A DNA stretch of 64,000 nt from Vibrio sp. 10N (GTDB taxonomy: Bacteria > Pseudomonadota > Gammaproteobacteria > Enterobacterales > Vibrionaceae), in contig NZ_BTPM01000001.1 in assembly GCF_036245475.1 (NCBI RefSeq), forward strand, positions 2,604,001-2,668,000, read 5' to 3'. The notes below the pieces were generated by a model that saw only the letters and a list, made by a program, of their open reading frames with translations, ran no database searches and had not been told where the DNA came from. Both the position numbers and the translations under genes were made by a program. Within the stretch, counting starts at the first letter, position 1, and each line of letters opens with the position of its first letter. Below, one piece after another: positions 46,066 through 56,056 of this stretch.

Positions 46066-46608
46066 ATGAATCAGTATTTAGTGATTACCGCAGTTGGCAC
46101 TGACCGACCAGGGATCTGTAACGAAATCGTCCACCTCGTTGCCAACGCAGGTTGTAATATCATCGATAGTCGCATCGCCATGTTCGGCAATGAGTTTACG
46201 CTCATCATGCTGATATCAGGCAATCCAAGCTACATCACTCGCGTAGAAACCACCCTACCGCTTTTAGGTCAAGAACATGATCTGATCACCATGATGAAGC
46301 GTACCTCCAAGCACGACGCCATTCCAAATCAATACACTGTGGAAGTGTTTATTGAGTCAGAGGATCGCGTTGGATTGACCGAAGAATTTACTCAGTTCTT
46401 TGCCGATAAGAACATTGGTCTTGCTTCGCTGAGCGCGCAAACCATTGTCAAAGAAAGGGCGGGAACCGACGTTGATCAATTTCAATTAGCATTAAGTGCC
46501 AACGTTGAAGAAAACTGCAATCTTATGCAGCTTCAAGAAGAGTTTGAGGCACTGTGCAATCAGCTGTCTGTTAAAGGTTCGCTTAACTTTATCAGCGGCA
46601 GCCACTAA
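46066..46608 (+). CDS. gcvR: Glycine cleavage system repressor GcvR
   Basis: 180 residues containing two ACT domains (LVITAVGTDRPGICNEIVHL at the start; VEVFIESEDRVGLTEEFTQF in the second half). In E. coli GcvR binds glycine and the activator GcvA and blocks gcv expression. Neither gcvA nor gcvTHP is in the window. bcp follows after 47 bases without a terminator, the conserved gcvR-bcp order. Confidence 0.92.
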   Translation: MNQYLVITAVGTDRPGICNEIVHLVANAGCNIIDSRIAMFGNEFTLIMLISGNPSYITRVETTLPLLGQEHDLITMMKRTSKHDAIPNQYTVEVFIESEDRVGLTEEFTQFFADKNIGLASLSAQTIVKERAGTDVDQFQLALSANVEENCNLMQLQEEFEALCNQLSVKGSLNFISGSH

Positions 46609-46655
46609 AAATAACAATACAATCTGTAAAGAACACAATCTTCAAAGGAAACTCA

Positions 46656-47120
46656 ATGAACACATTGATTGCGGGCACCCCAGCCCCACAATTTTCACTG
46701 CTCGACCAAGATGGTAACACGGTAACTCTGGCGGATTTTAAAGGTAAAAAAGTCCTATTTTACTTTTACCCAAAAGCAATGACACCAGGTTGTACAGTGC
46801 AAGCGCAAGGCCTTCGCGATACGAAAGCTGAGCTAGACGCTCACAACGTAGTCGTACTAGGCGTGAGCATCGATCCTGTTAAGCGTTTGGGTAAGTTTAT
46901 TGAACGTGACCAACTTAACTTCACACTATTGTCAGACGAAGACCACGCTGTTGCAGAACAGTTTGGTGTGTGGGGCGAGAAAAAGTTCATGGGCAAAGTC
47001 TATGATGGTCTGCACCGCATCAGCTTTTTGATCAACGAAGAAGGTGTGATTGAACACGTGTTCAACAAGTTCAAAACCAAGACTCACCACGAAGTCGTGT
47101 TGGATTACTTGAACGGCTAA
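46656..47120 (+). CDS. bcp: Thiol peroxidase Bcp (PrxQ type), single-cysteine form
   Basis: 154-residue peroxiredoxin that reduces hydroperoxides. The peroxidatic cysteine is C46 in AMTPGCTVQAQGLRD. E. coli Bcp has its second cysteine five residues later; here that position is Gln51, and no other cysteine exists in the protein. It should therefore act as a 1-Cys peroxiredoxin needing an external thiol. The ATG has AAGGAAAC upstream. Probably co-transcribed with gcvR; terminator follows. Confidence 0.94.
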   Translation: MNTLIAGTPAPQFSLLDQDGNTVTLADFKGKKVLFYFYPKAMTPGCTVQAQGLRDTKAELDAHNVVVLGVSIDPVKRLGKFIERDQLNFTLLSDEDHAVAEQFGVWGEKKFMGKVYDGLHRISFLINEEGVIEHVFNKFKTKTHHEVVLDYLNG

Positions 47121-47144
47121 GCCTTCAATAAAATTGGGTTATAG

Positions 47145-47171
47145 AAAAGCCGCTCTTTTGAGCGGCTTTTT
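47145..47171. terminator. Terminator between bcp and perM
   Basis: AAAAGCCGCTC (47145-47155) and GAGCGGCTTTTT (47160-47171) around TTTT; both convergent genes can use it. Confidence 0.9.
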
Positions 47172-47191
47172 ACTATGAATGCTACTTGCTT

Positions 47192-48262
47192 CTATGTGGC
47201 GGGCTGTGTTGGATCATCATGACTTGGCAGTGCATTCCATACCGCTTTCACAAGCGTTGCCAACGGTATCGCAAAGAACACGCCCCAAAAGCCCCACAGA
47301 CCTCCAAATACCAACACGGCAACGATGATCGCCACTGGGTGCAGGTTTACGGCCTCTGAGAACAATATCGGCACCAACACGTTTCCGTCTAGCGCCTGAA
47401 TGATGCCGTAAGCCACCAACAGCCAGTAAAATTGTGGTGTTAATCCCCACTGGAATAAACCAACGATCGCCACCGGCACCGTGACAGCAGCCGCACCAAT
47501 ATATGGGATAAGCACTGAGAAGCCGACAAGTACAGCCAGCAGTACGGCATAGCGCAAATCTAGCACCGCAAAGGTGATGTAACTGACTGTACCTACAATG
47601 ATGATTTCCAGCACTTTACCGCGAATGTAGTTGGAGATTTGTTGGTTCATCTCAATCCACACTTTATTCGCTAAACGGCGGTTTCTTGGCAGCACGCCGC
47701 TCGCCATATCCACCATCTCTTCTTTGTCTTTCAATAAGAAGAACACCAGTAGCGGCACTAAAATCAAATACACCGCAAGCGCTGCTAAGCTGACTAAAGA
47801 CGCCAATGAACCTTTCACTACGTTCTCACCAAGCAGCAACACTTTATCTTTAACGTTACTGATGATGGTCTCGACGATATGCACCTCAGCGAGGTCTGGA
47901 TAGCGCTCTGGGATAGACGCCACAAACTGCTGCAACCCGCTGTACATGTTAGGGATATCATTGAGAAGGTTGCCGATCTGATTCCATATGGTAGGCACCA
48001 AACCAAAAATAGCCATCAACATCAAACCTATAAACACGAGAATCACGGTTATCACAGCAACAGTACGTGGTAATCCGAGCTTTCTTAGCTGACTTACTGG
48101 CCATTCGAGTAAGTAAGCCAACACAATCGCCACAAGCAGTGGTGCAATCAAATTGCCAAAGAAGTAAATGGTGATAAAACCAAATAGCAAAATAACCACC
48201 AGACTGACCGCATCTGGATCTGAAAAACGTCGCTTATACCAACGACGGACCATTTCTAGCAT
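47192..48262 (-). CDS. perM: AI-2E/PerM family membrane protein
   Basis: 356-residue inner-membrane protein of the AI-2 exporter-like family with about eight membrane segments. Typical features are VVILLFGFITIYFFGNLIAP near the start and the C-terminal region GFWGVFFAIPLATLVKAVWN. Substrate unknown. Position next to bcp and bepA supports PerM. It overlaps the upstream TusA-like gene by 7 bases, suggesting coupling. Confidence 0.88.
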   Translation of the reverse strand: MLEMVRRWYKRRFSDPDAVSLVVILLFGFITIYFFGNLIAPLLVAIVLAYLLEWPVSQLRKLGLPRTVAVITVILVFIGLMLMAIFGLVPTIWNQIGNLLNDIPNMYSGLQQFVASIPERYPDLAEVHIVETIISNVKDKVLLLGENVVKGSLASLVSLAALAVYLILVPLLVFFLLKDKEEMVDMASGVLPRNRRLANKVWIEMNQQISNYIRGKVLEIIIVGTVSYITFAVLDLRYAVLLAVLVGFSVLIPYIGAAAVTVPVAIVGLFQWGLTPQFYWLLVAYGIIQALDGNVLVPILFSEAVNLHPVAIIVAVLVFGGLWGFWGVFFAIPLATLVKAVWNALPSHDDPTQPAT

Positions 48263-48513
48263 TCGCTATCCTTCTTATTAACTATCGTCATTACGGTAAT
48301 CTCATCCTGCTGCTGGCACTGCACGTCGGCGTTATGCTTGGCCAGATAGTTACTGCAATCGCGAACCGACTGACTATCGATGATTCGAACCTTAAGTGTC
48401 TGGTTGGAGCCTAGTGCTTTGTATGCCCGCTTAACCAAAAGCAGCGACATAGGACAACGCTCTTGTTCTAAATTGAGTTCAATGTGCGTCATCAGCTTGT
48501 TTTCACTCATCAT
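48256..48513 (-). CDS. TusA/SirA-like sulfur-carrier family protein
   Basis: 85 residues of the TusA family fold. The family cysteine lies in ERCPMSLLLVKRAYKAL, a CPxS variant of the usual CPxP. Two more cysteines are in RDCSNYL and the very C-terminus. A sulfur-transfer role is inferred from family only. It precedes perM with a 7-base overlap. The ATG at 48513 has only a weak ribosome site; a second ATG at 48492 is possible. Confidence 0.78.
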   Translation of the reverse strand: MMSENKLMTHIELNLEQERCPMSLLLVKRAYKALGSNQTLKVRIIDSQSVRDCSNYLAKHNADVQCQQQDEITVMTIVNKKDSEC

Positions 48514-48778
48514 CGTGCTCGCGCAGTCTGTGATTTACCTTCAATGGGTCTATTGTAAAGACTTTTTCAGGCATCCCCAACCTGTATGTGTTACAGAACG
48601 CCAATTACCTCGACAATGTATCACCAGCAAACAATAACTAAAGTCTATCTTTGTCACGGATAAGTCCTTTTCTAACGTCTATCCGTATGCAAAAATGTTG
48701 CCCTAGAGGATAAGGTAGGAAACCCAACGTCAGTTTTGTGGTCATACTTACCAACTATAAAGGAGTTACCTCACCAGC

Positions 48779-50230
48779 ATGTTGAAACGTACCCGTTCGT
48801 TGGTTTGCTTATGTATTGCAGCCACATTATCTACTCCCCAAGTGTCGTTCGCCGAGATGGATCTCCCCGAGATTGGCACGGCTGCGGGTGCAACCCTAAC
48901 CATAGATCAAGAGCTTATCTATGGCGATGCGTACATGCGGATGATTCGCGCCAGTTCACCGATCATTAACGATCCCGTTCTCAATGAGTACATCGATTCG
49001 GTAGGACATCGTCTTGTTTCCAGCGCGAACGATGTAAAAACGCCGTTCACTTTCTTCATGATCCGCGATCGTAACATCAACGCATTTGCCTTCTTTGGTG
49101 GTTACGTCGCACTTCACTCGGGACTGTTCTTGCATGCTCATTCGGAAAGTGAGCTTGCCTCAGTTATTGCGCACGAAATTGCGCACGTAACACAGCGCCA
49201 CTTAGCACGTCGAATGGAAGACGAAGCTCGCCGTTCTCCGGCAACCGTTGCCGCACTGGTGGGCTCACTATTGCTTGCCATTGCTGCGCCTCAAGCGGGT
49301 ATGGCGGCACTAACGGCGACGACAGCAGGCTCGATGCAGGCGTCAATTAACTACACCCGAAGTAACGAGAAAGAGGCAGACCGCTTTGGTATTGCAACAT
49401 TGGCGCGCGCTCAATTTGATGTCAACGATATGCCTCGCTTTTTCGGTCGTCTTGCGGATGAATACCGATATGCCAGTAAACCGCCACCAATGCTGCTGAC
49501 TCACCCATTGCCAGAAGACCGTATCACCGATACTCGTGAGCGAGCACAGGCCTATCCACCGCTGCGCGTGCAGCCATCAATCAGTTACCATTTGGCAAGA
49601 GCACGTATCGTCGCTCGTCATGCCGGTATCAAATCTGATGCGGCGATGGACTGGTTCCAGCGAACCGCCAAGAAAGCACCAGCAAAAATTCAGAACTCAT
49701 TTGAATATGGTAAAGCGCTGGTGTATCTCGATACCAATCAGCTAGACAAAGCGGAAGCGATCCTCAACAAATTGCTCGACCATGATCCGAATAACAACTT
49801 CTATCTTGATGCGGCCTCAGATCTTTACATCGCGAAAAAGCAACCACAAAAATCAGTCAAACTGATGGAAAGTGCGCTCAAGGTGAAACCGAATAATGCG
49901 GTTATCACTATCAACTACGCCAATGCGCTACTTGAGAGTGACAAAACGGATGAGGCTATCAAGGTACTGCAGCGCTTTACCCACGATAGACCAAAAGACA
50001 CCAACGGCTGGCACTTACTCTCTGAGGCTAACATTAAGCAGGGTAACAGTGCGGAAGACTTGGCCGCACGCGCTGAACTTATGGCGCTTAACGCTCAATG
50101 GGACAAATCAATTCAGCTCTACTCGCAAGCCAGTCAACTTGCCGAGCTAGGAAGTTTAAAACAAGCACGCTATGACGCGCGTATCGACCAGTTACTGGTC
50201 GAGCGTGAACGATTCATGGCCTTACAATAA
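48779..50230 (+). CDS. bepA: Periplasmic metalloprotease-chaperone BepA
   Basis: 483 residues. BepA assists LptD maturation and degrades stalled outer-membrane proteins. A signal peptide ends around QVSFA/EMDLP. The M48 zinc motif is H132-E133-x2-H136 in IAHEIAHVTQ, with the third ligand in NEKEADRFGI. TPR repeats occupy the C-terminal 190 residues (FEYGKALVYLDTNQLDKAEA). The ATG has AAAGGAG 10 bases upstream. arsC and wrbA follow closely. Confidence 0.94.
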   Translation: MLKRTRSLVCLCIAATLSTPQVSFAEMDLPEIGTAAGATLTIDQELIYGDAYMRMIRASSPIINDPVLNEYIDSVGHRLVSSANDVKTPFTFFMIRDRNINAFAFFGGYVALHSGLFLHAHSESELASVIAHEIAHVTQRHLARRMEDEARRSPATVAALVGSLLLAIAAPQAGMAALTATTAGSMQASINYTRSNEKEADRFGIATLARAQFDVNDMPRFFGRLADEYRYASKPPPMLLTHPLPEDRITDTRERAQAYPPLRVQPSISYHLARARIVARHAGIKSDAAMDWFQRTAKKAPAKIQNSFEYGKALVYLDTNQLDKAEAILNKLLDHDPNNNFYLDAASDLYIAKKQPQKSVKLMESALKVKPNNAVITINYANALLESDKTDEAIKVLQRFTHDRPKDTNGWHLLSEANIKQGNSAEDLAARAELMALNAQWDKSIQLYSQASQLAELGSLKQARYDARIDQLLVERERFMALQ

Positions 50231-50247
50231 AAGAGAAAGGAACCCTT

Positions 50248-51173
<926 letters not shown>

Positions 51174-51206
51174 ACAAAACTCAGTATCAAGGACTAGGTA
51201 CACGCG

Positions 51207-51635
51207 ATGAGCATTAAATCCTTAATCAATACCAAAAACATGCGAGCTTTCGCTCTCACCGCTAACTTTGCCCTGCTCTGCTGGGTTGGTTTATGGCATG
51301 GCTATTTATCCCCTCATCCACACATTAACCCCTATGCACTTACCGTCGCATGGTTAATACCATTGTTATTGCCTTTACCGGGCATTTTGGCAGGTAAGCC
51401 TTACACACACGCATGGGCAAACTTTGTGTTAATGCTGTACTTTCTGCATGCCCTAACTCTGCTATACGCCGATGAAGGTGAACGCTGGCTGGCACTGGTT
51501 GAGTTACTGCTGACAAGTTCCGCCTTTGTGGGTAATACCATCTATGCTCGACTCAAAGGCAAAGACATGGGATTAAAACTGCCAAGATTGTCATCGGTAG
51601 AAAAGCAAGAGCGTGAGCGCTACGGAAAGGACTAG
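51207..51635 (+). CDS. DUF2069 membrane protein
   Basis: 142 residues with four hydrophobic segments (LTANFALLCWVGLWHGYLSP; LTVAWLIPLLLPLPGILAG; FVLMLYFLHALTLLY; LLLTSSAFVGNTIYA) and a basic cytoplasmic tail. Assigned to DUF2069 by its HGYLSP and LPGILAGKPYTHAW segments. Function unknown. It closes the bepA-arsC-wrbA unit at a terminator. Confidence 0.82.
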   Translation: MSIKSLINTKNMRAFALTANFALLCWVGLWHGYLSPHPHINPYALTVAWLIPLLLPLPGILAGKPYTHAWANFVLMLYFLHALTLLYADEGERWLALVELLLTSSAFVGNTIYARLKGKDMGLKLPRLSSVEKQERERYGKD

Positions 51636-51664
51636 AGCGTTTCAAAAAGCGAAGCGATAGAGAC

Positions 51665-51693
51665 AAAAAAGGAGGCATTACGCCTCCTTTTTT
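51665..51693. terminator. Bidirectional terminator
   Basis: AAAAAAGGAGGC (51665-51676) and GCCTCCTTTTTT (51682-51693) around ATTAC, between convergent genes. Confidence 0.92.
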
Positions 51694-51722
51694 AGGTGAT
51701 AACTGTGCGCCATCGTTCCTGA

Positions 51723-52922
51723 TTAGTACAGCCACTCAAAACTGAGTTCAGGTCGCACCGGCTTTCCCATCGCAGCAATACCATCAACGACAAGCTCATC
51801 GGTCGGTGCTGGGTCAGCAGAGAGCGCATTCGCACCTTGCGTATCAGTCACATCTTGTACTTGCTCAGCGGCGTTCGAGTTTTCTGCATCTGTCGGGAAC
51901 ACTTGACTATCTTGCTCTGGAGTTTCCACAGGCACTGACTCGAGCTTTTTAACCAAACCCAGTTTAAGCACTTCTTCTTCAAAGGCCTCTAGTGAGCCCA
52001 ATAGAGAAACGCGCATCGTCACTACGTCACCACTCACTTCAGCCACATCGACTTTAGCGGTTGACGCTAAGCGACCTAACGCGCGCTCTAGAGTAAAGAA
52101 AGCATCGGCACTGCTCATTCGTGAGAACGACACCGACACCATACCAGCACTCTCACCTAGAGTTGTGGCCACATTTTGTGACGCATAATAATCGCTGATT
52201 TCATCAATCGCGCTGGCAATAGCCAGTTCTCCAGACGTTGAACCAGTGACTGGCGCGAGGGTATTTTTACCCAGTTTATCTGGCGTTTGATCGTACAGTG
52301 TGTAACGAAGATTGTTACCTTGCTTACGAATCACCGCGATCGCGTCCACTGGGTAGCGTGTCGTTGCCTGTGCTATTGGCCCAACAAACCCGCCCCAAAG
52401 GTCAGTCGTTTGGATACCTGTGATATCGTCAAAGTCTCCAATTGGGAACGTGATCGGCAGTCCACGTCGATTGGCTTCTTTCTTCAACTGGCTGGCGCTT
52501 TGTGAGTTGCTGTGCTCCCAAACAATCGTGCGATCATAGCCACTGTCTTCTACCAACCACACCATCACGTTTTTGCGATCAACAGGCCAAGATGACAGGT
52601 CCGCTTGAGTCAATAGTGTCGTAATTTGCTGACTGTTGAAGCTCAAACGCATCGCCTGCTCACCATCCACTTGGGTGTAGCCAAGCTGTGTGATGTATTG
52701 TGAACTCTTGCCTAACGCTTTTTTGACCACAGGATTAGACGCTGCATTACTGTCGCCGCTGGCCTTGATCAATACTTCTAACATGCCCTTTTGGCGTGCC
52801 AGTTCATCGGCATTCGGTTGTTGGGAATCCACCACAACTTCCGTCGAGTAGATATCAACTTTTGTCAACGCATATGCTGGCAAAGCACACGCGGCAGCCA
52901 ACAACCAAGCTAAATAACGCAT
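51723..52922 (-). CDS. DUF2066 exported protein
   Basis: 399 residues. Signal peptide MRYLAWLLAAACALPAYA, then a periplasmic domain starting LTKVDIYSTEVVV with repeated alpha/beta segments (MVWLVEDSG; AIAVIRKQGNNLRYTLYD). The C-terminal third is acidic and Pro/Glu-rich. Placed in DUF2066 from memory; function unknown. I start at ATG 52922 because AGGA is 5-6 bases upstream; the ATG two codons earlier touches that ribosome site. It is divergent from uraA. Confidence 0.82.
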   Translation of the reverse strand: MRYLAWLLAAACALPAYALTKVDIYSTEVVVDSQQPNADELARQKGMLEVLIKASGDSNAASNPVVKKALGKSSQYITQLGYTQVDGEQAMRLSFNSQQITTLLTQADLSSWPVDRKNVMVWLVEDSGYDRTIVWEHSNSQSASQLKKEANRRGLPITFPIGDFDDITGIQTTDLWGGFVGPIAQATTRYPVDAIAVIRKQGNNLRYTLYDQTPDKLGKNTLAPVTGSTSGELAIASAIDEISDYYASQNVATTLGESAGMVSVSFSRMSSADAFFTLERALGRLASTAKVDVAEVSGDVVTMRVSLLGSLEAFEEEVLKLGLVKKLESVPVETPEQDSQVFPTDAENSNAAEQVQDVTDTQGANALSADPAPTDELVVDGIAAMGKPVRPELSFEWLY

Positions 52923-53106
52923 AAGCATCCTAAATTACAAATAGATAAGCCGAAATGATAAGCAAGTATGCGTTTTGGAGCAAGCTCACTGATTCAAGGT
53001 TTGGTCAATAAGTTGATTTACTCCCTCGCATCTGTGGATCAAATAGTAACTCGCTCGAGCTATTGAGATTTAGCCAACAAAAACAGCGTTCTCTTTAACT
53101 AGATCA

Positions 53107-53135
53107 TTAAGTAAACGATTACAAAGTGCTAGAAT
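53107..53135 (+). promoter_or_regulatory. uraA promoter with candidate PurR operator
   Basis: TTAAGT (53107-53112) and TAGAAT (53130-53135) are 17 bases apart. AAGTAAACGATTACAA (53109-53124), read on the minus strand, matches the PurR consensus ANGCAANCGNTTNCNT at 9 of 11 fixed positions and covers the -35 and spacer. Confidence 0.45.
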
Positions 53136-53181
53136 CCCATCCGTTTTGCTTAACTCCTTTTGACTTGCTTGGAAAATCATT

Positions 53182-54423
53182 ATGAAAACGATCTTACAAG
53201 GCTCGCAAATGCTATTTGTGGCATTTGGCTCCTTGGTACTCGTACCCCTTTTAACTGGCCTTGATCCTAACGTAGCATTGTTTGGTGCAGGTGTCGGCAC
53301 CTTACTGTTTCAATTGGTAACACGCCGCAGTGTGCCTATCTTCCTAGCCTCTTCGTTCGCCTTCATTGCACCTATTATGTTTGGCGTCCAAACATGGGGT
53401 ATCGGTGCAACCATGGGCGGCCTAATGGCTGCGGGTGTCGTTTATGTGCTTATGGGTGCCTTAATTAAAGTGAAAGGCGTCGAAGTAATCCACAAACTTC
53501 TGCCACCAGTGGTCGTAGGGCCAGTGATCATGGTGATCGGTCTTGGCCTAGCACCTGTCGCGGTAAATATGGCGCTTGGTAAAACGGGTGACGGTGCCGT
53601 ACAGCTTATCGATGGCAATGCAGCACTTTGGATCTCCGCGATTTCTCTGCTTGTTACAGTTGGCGTAAGTGTATTCGCCAAGGGTTTCTTAAAGCTATTA
53701 CCTATCGTAAGTGGCATTTTAGCGGGCTACGTGACCAGTCTGTTCTATGGCGTTGTTGACTTCACCCCTGTGGTTGAAGCTTCTTGGCTATCGCTGCCAA
53801 ACTTCACTGCGCCAGAGTTTAACATCAACGCAATCTTGTTCATGCTGCCAGTGGCTATTGCGCCAGCCGTTGAACACGTCGGCGATATGCTGGCTATTTC
53901 AAACGTAACCGGTAAAGACTATCTGAAGAAGCCGGGTCTACACCGCACTATCGCGGGTGACGGGGTGGCAACAATTGCAGCTTCTATGGTGGGCGCGCCG
54001 CCAAACACAACCTACAGTGAGGTAACCGGGGCAGTAATGCTAACTAAAGCGTTTAATCCTGTGATCATGACGTGGGCAGCGGTGACGGCTATCGTACTGG
54101 CGCTTGTGGGTAAACTTGGTGCTATCTTACAAACTATCCCAGTGCCCGTGATGGGCGGTATCATGATTCTGCTGTTTGGCTCTATCGCGACGGTTGGTCT
54201 TAATACACTGATCAAAAACAATGTCGACCTGCACAAATCTCGTAATCTAGTGATCGTCGCTATCACGCTGGTATTTGGTATTGGCGGCATGGCATTTGGT
54301 ATTGGTGACTTTAGCCTTCAAGGCGTGAGCCTGTGTGGTATCGTTGCGATTCTCCTTAACCAGATCTTGCCGGATGACCTAGGTGAGAACAAGGTAGTAG
54401 ACAACGCTCAGATGGAAGACTAA
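53182..54423 (+). CDS. uraA: Uracil/xanthine permease family transporter, UraA
   Basis: 413-residue NCS2 nucleobase:proton symporter. Seen are the QMLFVAFGSLVLVPLLTGLD opening and the substrate-site helix region VAIAPAVEHVGDMLAISNVT with its conserved glutamate, plus GAPPNTTYSEVTGAVMLT. Neighbouring upp, which turns uracil into UMP, supports uracil as substrate. The ATG has GGAAAA 8 bases upstream. Its terminator was split by the IS insertion downstream. Confidence 0.92.
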   Translation: MKTILQGSQMLFVAFGSLVLVPLLTGLDPNVALFGAGVGTLLFQLVTRRSVPIFLASSFAFIAPIMFGVQTWGIGATMGGLMAAGVVYVLMGALIKVKGVEVIHKLLPPVVVGPVIMVIGLGLAPVAVNMALGKTGDGAVQLIDGNAALWISAISLLVTVGVSVFAKGFLKLLPIVSGILAGYVTSLFYGVVDFTPVVEASWLSLPNFTAPEFNINAILFMLPVAIAPAVEHVGDMLAISNVTGKDYLKKPGLHRTIAGDGVATIAASMVGAPPNTTYSEVTGAVMLTKAFNPVIMTWAAVTAIVLALVGKLGAILQTIPVPVMGGIMILLFGSIATVGLNTLIKNNVDLHKSRNLVIVAITLVFGIGGMAFGIGDFSLQGVSLCGIVAILLNQILPDDLGENKVVDNAQMED

Positions 54424-54440
54424 TTCCTACGGAAACAAAA

Positions 54441-54463
54441 AAGGCTGACCAGTGGTCAGCCTT
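54441..54463 (+). repeat. Left copy of a 23-bp duplicated terminator palindrome
   Basis: AAGGCTGACC and GGTCAGCCTT flank a 3-base centre (AGT). The identical 23 bases recur at 56057-56079, on the other side of the IS. This copy has the A6 run of the original terminator on its left but lacks the T-run on its right. Confidence 0.9.
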
Positions 54464-54475
54464 CAGATTGCTGAC

Positions 54476-54507
54476 GAACCCCGCTTTTTCAAGCGGGGTT
54501 CTTTTTT
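54476..54507 (+). terminator. Left subterminal hairpin of the IS, rightward terminator
   Basis: GAACCCCGCTT (54476-54486) and AAGCGGGGTTC (54491-54501) followed by T6. It has full intrinsic-terminator form for transcription coming from uraA into the IS. Confidence 0.85.
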
Positions 54508-54543
54508 CGGAGCGGCCGTAGGCCGCGATCGCGATATTTTTTG

Positions 54544-55980
54544 TTAGATAGCGTTCTGAAGTGAGTAAGGCTTAAATCGGCATACAGAGGCTAGTATTTG
54601 ACTTATTTCTGCCTTATTTAGGCCCATTTTTCGCAGATAGCTCACCACCAACGCTATCTTCTTGATGTTTTGAGCGGCAGCGGCTAACCAACATTGCATT
54701 TGCACTTTTGCGAGACCGCGGTAGCGCGCGTAACGGTGGCCATGGTGTTGTTTTGCATCGGCGAAGCTTCGTTCTACTGTTTCACTTCGCCTCCGATACG
54801 TCTTCTTTCCGTAGCTAGAGAGTCGCATTTGATTGGCTCGCTCCACCGTCTCACTATAAAGGTGACGCGTTATGACCTTCTGCATATTTTCACTCTTAGT
54901 ACAGTCGTCCCGAACGGGGCAAAACGCACATTGTTTCGGGTCTGAAGCGTATGAGCGATAGCCTGCGCGTGTTGTGGTTTTATAGATAAGTTCTTGCCCT
55001 TCTGGACAGCGATAGGTATCGGTCTCTTTTTGGTATTTGAAGTCTTTCTTCTTAAATTTGTTCTTAGTTCTTGATGGGCGGCGATACCCGAACACACCTA
55101 ATATACTGCGGCGCTCGAGTGATTCAGCAACAGGCGCAGTGAAGTAACCTGCATCGATACCAACTGCGATAGGATTGAGGTTGAACTGCTCTAGTGTGTG
55201 ATCGAGACGACGGATATAGGGCTGTGAGTCATTCACATTCCCCGGTGTTGCGTATGTGTCTACGATGATACCGTGCTTACCATCCACGGTTCGGTGGTCA
55301 AGATAGAAGAAGCCTTGAGGCTTATTGTCTCGTGTCATAAAGCCACTTTCAGGGTCGGTGGTGCTGACTTTAGTGTTTTTGACGTCTGTCTTTGGTGGCG
55401 TCTCTTTGAATGGATTTTTACCTTCAGATTCTCGGTCTGCAGCCACATCTTCATTCAGCATATCAAGATAAGCGCCTGCACTAACTGGACGCAGACGATT
55501 CATGTGCTTGTTCTTGTTAGCATTGGCTTTAAGGTGTGTACTGTCAGTGAAGAGCTCCTGTCCTGCGACTAAGCCTTTCTCCATCGCTTGAAGCACTATG
55601 TTGTTGAAGATGCGCTCAAAGACGTCAGTACCATTGAAGCGTCGAATTCGGTTCTGGCTTAACGTCGAAGCATGGATAACTTTTTCGGTCAGTGACATTC
55701 GTAAGAACCAACGATAAGCGACGTTCACTTCAATTTCTTTGACCAGTTGGCGCTCACTTTTGATGCCGAATAGGTAGCCAAGCAGAATGATTTTGAATAA
55801 ACGCACAGGGTCTACGGGTGGGCGGCCATTATCTTTGCAGTATAGATGTGCCACTTCGTCTCTGATGAACTCGAAGTCGATGGCATTATCAATTTTACGA
55901 ACGAGATGATTCTGTGGAACGAGCTGTTCCATGGTTACCATTTCGAGTTCGTATTGCTGAGGAGAAGGTTTTTGAAGCAT
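54544..55980 (-). CDS. IS1182-family DDE transposase
   Basis: 478 residues, apparently complete. An N-terminal DUF772-like domain (GRPPVDPVRLFKIILLGYLF) precedes the DDE domain. Candidate acidic residues are in ELFTDSTHLKANANK, AVGIDAGYFTAP and the SETVERSFADAKQHHGHRYA segment. Four cysteines of a small zinc-like group appear at CPEGQELIY and QCAFCPVRDDC. The start at 55980 lies just after a hairpin (55984-56007). No frameshift or internal stop is seen, so it may be active. Confidence 0.93.
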   Translation of the reverse strand: MLQKPSPQQYELEMVTMEQLVPQNHLVRKIDNAIDFEFIRDEVAHLYCKDNGRPPVDPVRLFKIILLGYLFGIKSERQLVKEIEVNVAYRWFLRMSLTEKVIHASTLSQNRIRRFNGTDVFERIFNNIVLQAMEKGLVAGQELFTDSTHLKANANKNKHMNRLRPVSAGAYLDMLNEDVAADRESEGKNPFKETPPKTDVKNTKVSTTDPESGFMTRDNKPQGFFYLDHRTVDGKHGIIVDTYATPGNVNDSQPYIRRLDHTLEQFNLNPIAVGIDAGYFTAPVAESLERRSILGVFGYRRPSRTKNKFKKKDFKYQKETDTYRCPEGQELIYKTTTRAGYRSYASDPKQCAFCPVRDDCTKSENMQKVITRHLYSETVERANQMRLSSYGKKTYRRRSETVERSFADAKQHHGHRYARYRGLAKVQMQCWLAAAAQNIKKIALVVSYLRKMGLNKAEISQILASVCRFKPYSLQNAI

Positions 55981-55983
55981 ATC

Positions 55984-56007
55984 GGAGTATCCATATTTCG
56001 ATACTCC
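55984..56007 (-). promoter_or_regulatory. Hairpin directly before the transposase start
   Basis: GGAGTATC (55984-55991) and GATACTCC (56000-56007) form a perfect stem ending 4 bases from the ATG. Structures here often limit transposase translation from read-through transcripts in other IS elements; that role is inferred. Confidence 0.5.
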
Positions 56008-56015
56008 TATTAGAT

Positions 56016-56045
56016 CAAAGGTCTAGCTTGAAAGCTAGACCTTTG
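56016..56045 (-). terminator. Right subterminal hairpin of the IS
   Basis: CAAAGGTCTAGCTT (56016-56029) and AAGCTAGACCTTTG (56032-56045) form a perfect 14-bp stem. For transcription coming from upp it is followed only by a short T stretch, so it is a weaker terminator than the left one. Confidence 0.6.
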
Positions 56046-56056
56046 TCAGCAGTCTG

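Larger units (their letters stand above)
54464..56056 (-). mobile_element. IS1182-family insertion sequence
   Basis: About 1593 bp with one transposase gene. The ends are inverted repeats: CAGATTGCTGACGAA at the left and, read inwards from the right, CAGACTGCTGACAAA (2 differences in 15). It is flanked by a 23-bp direct repeat that is itself a palindrome. The exact ends are uncertain by a few bases because the flanking palindrome ends in TT. IS1182 elements are known to make target duplications of variable length. The element looks intact. Confidence 0.9.
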
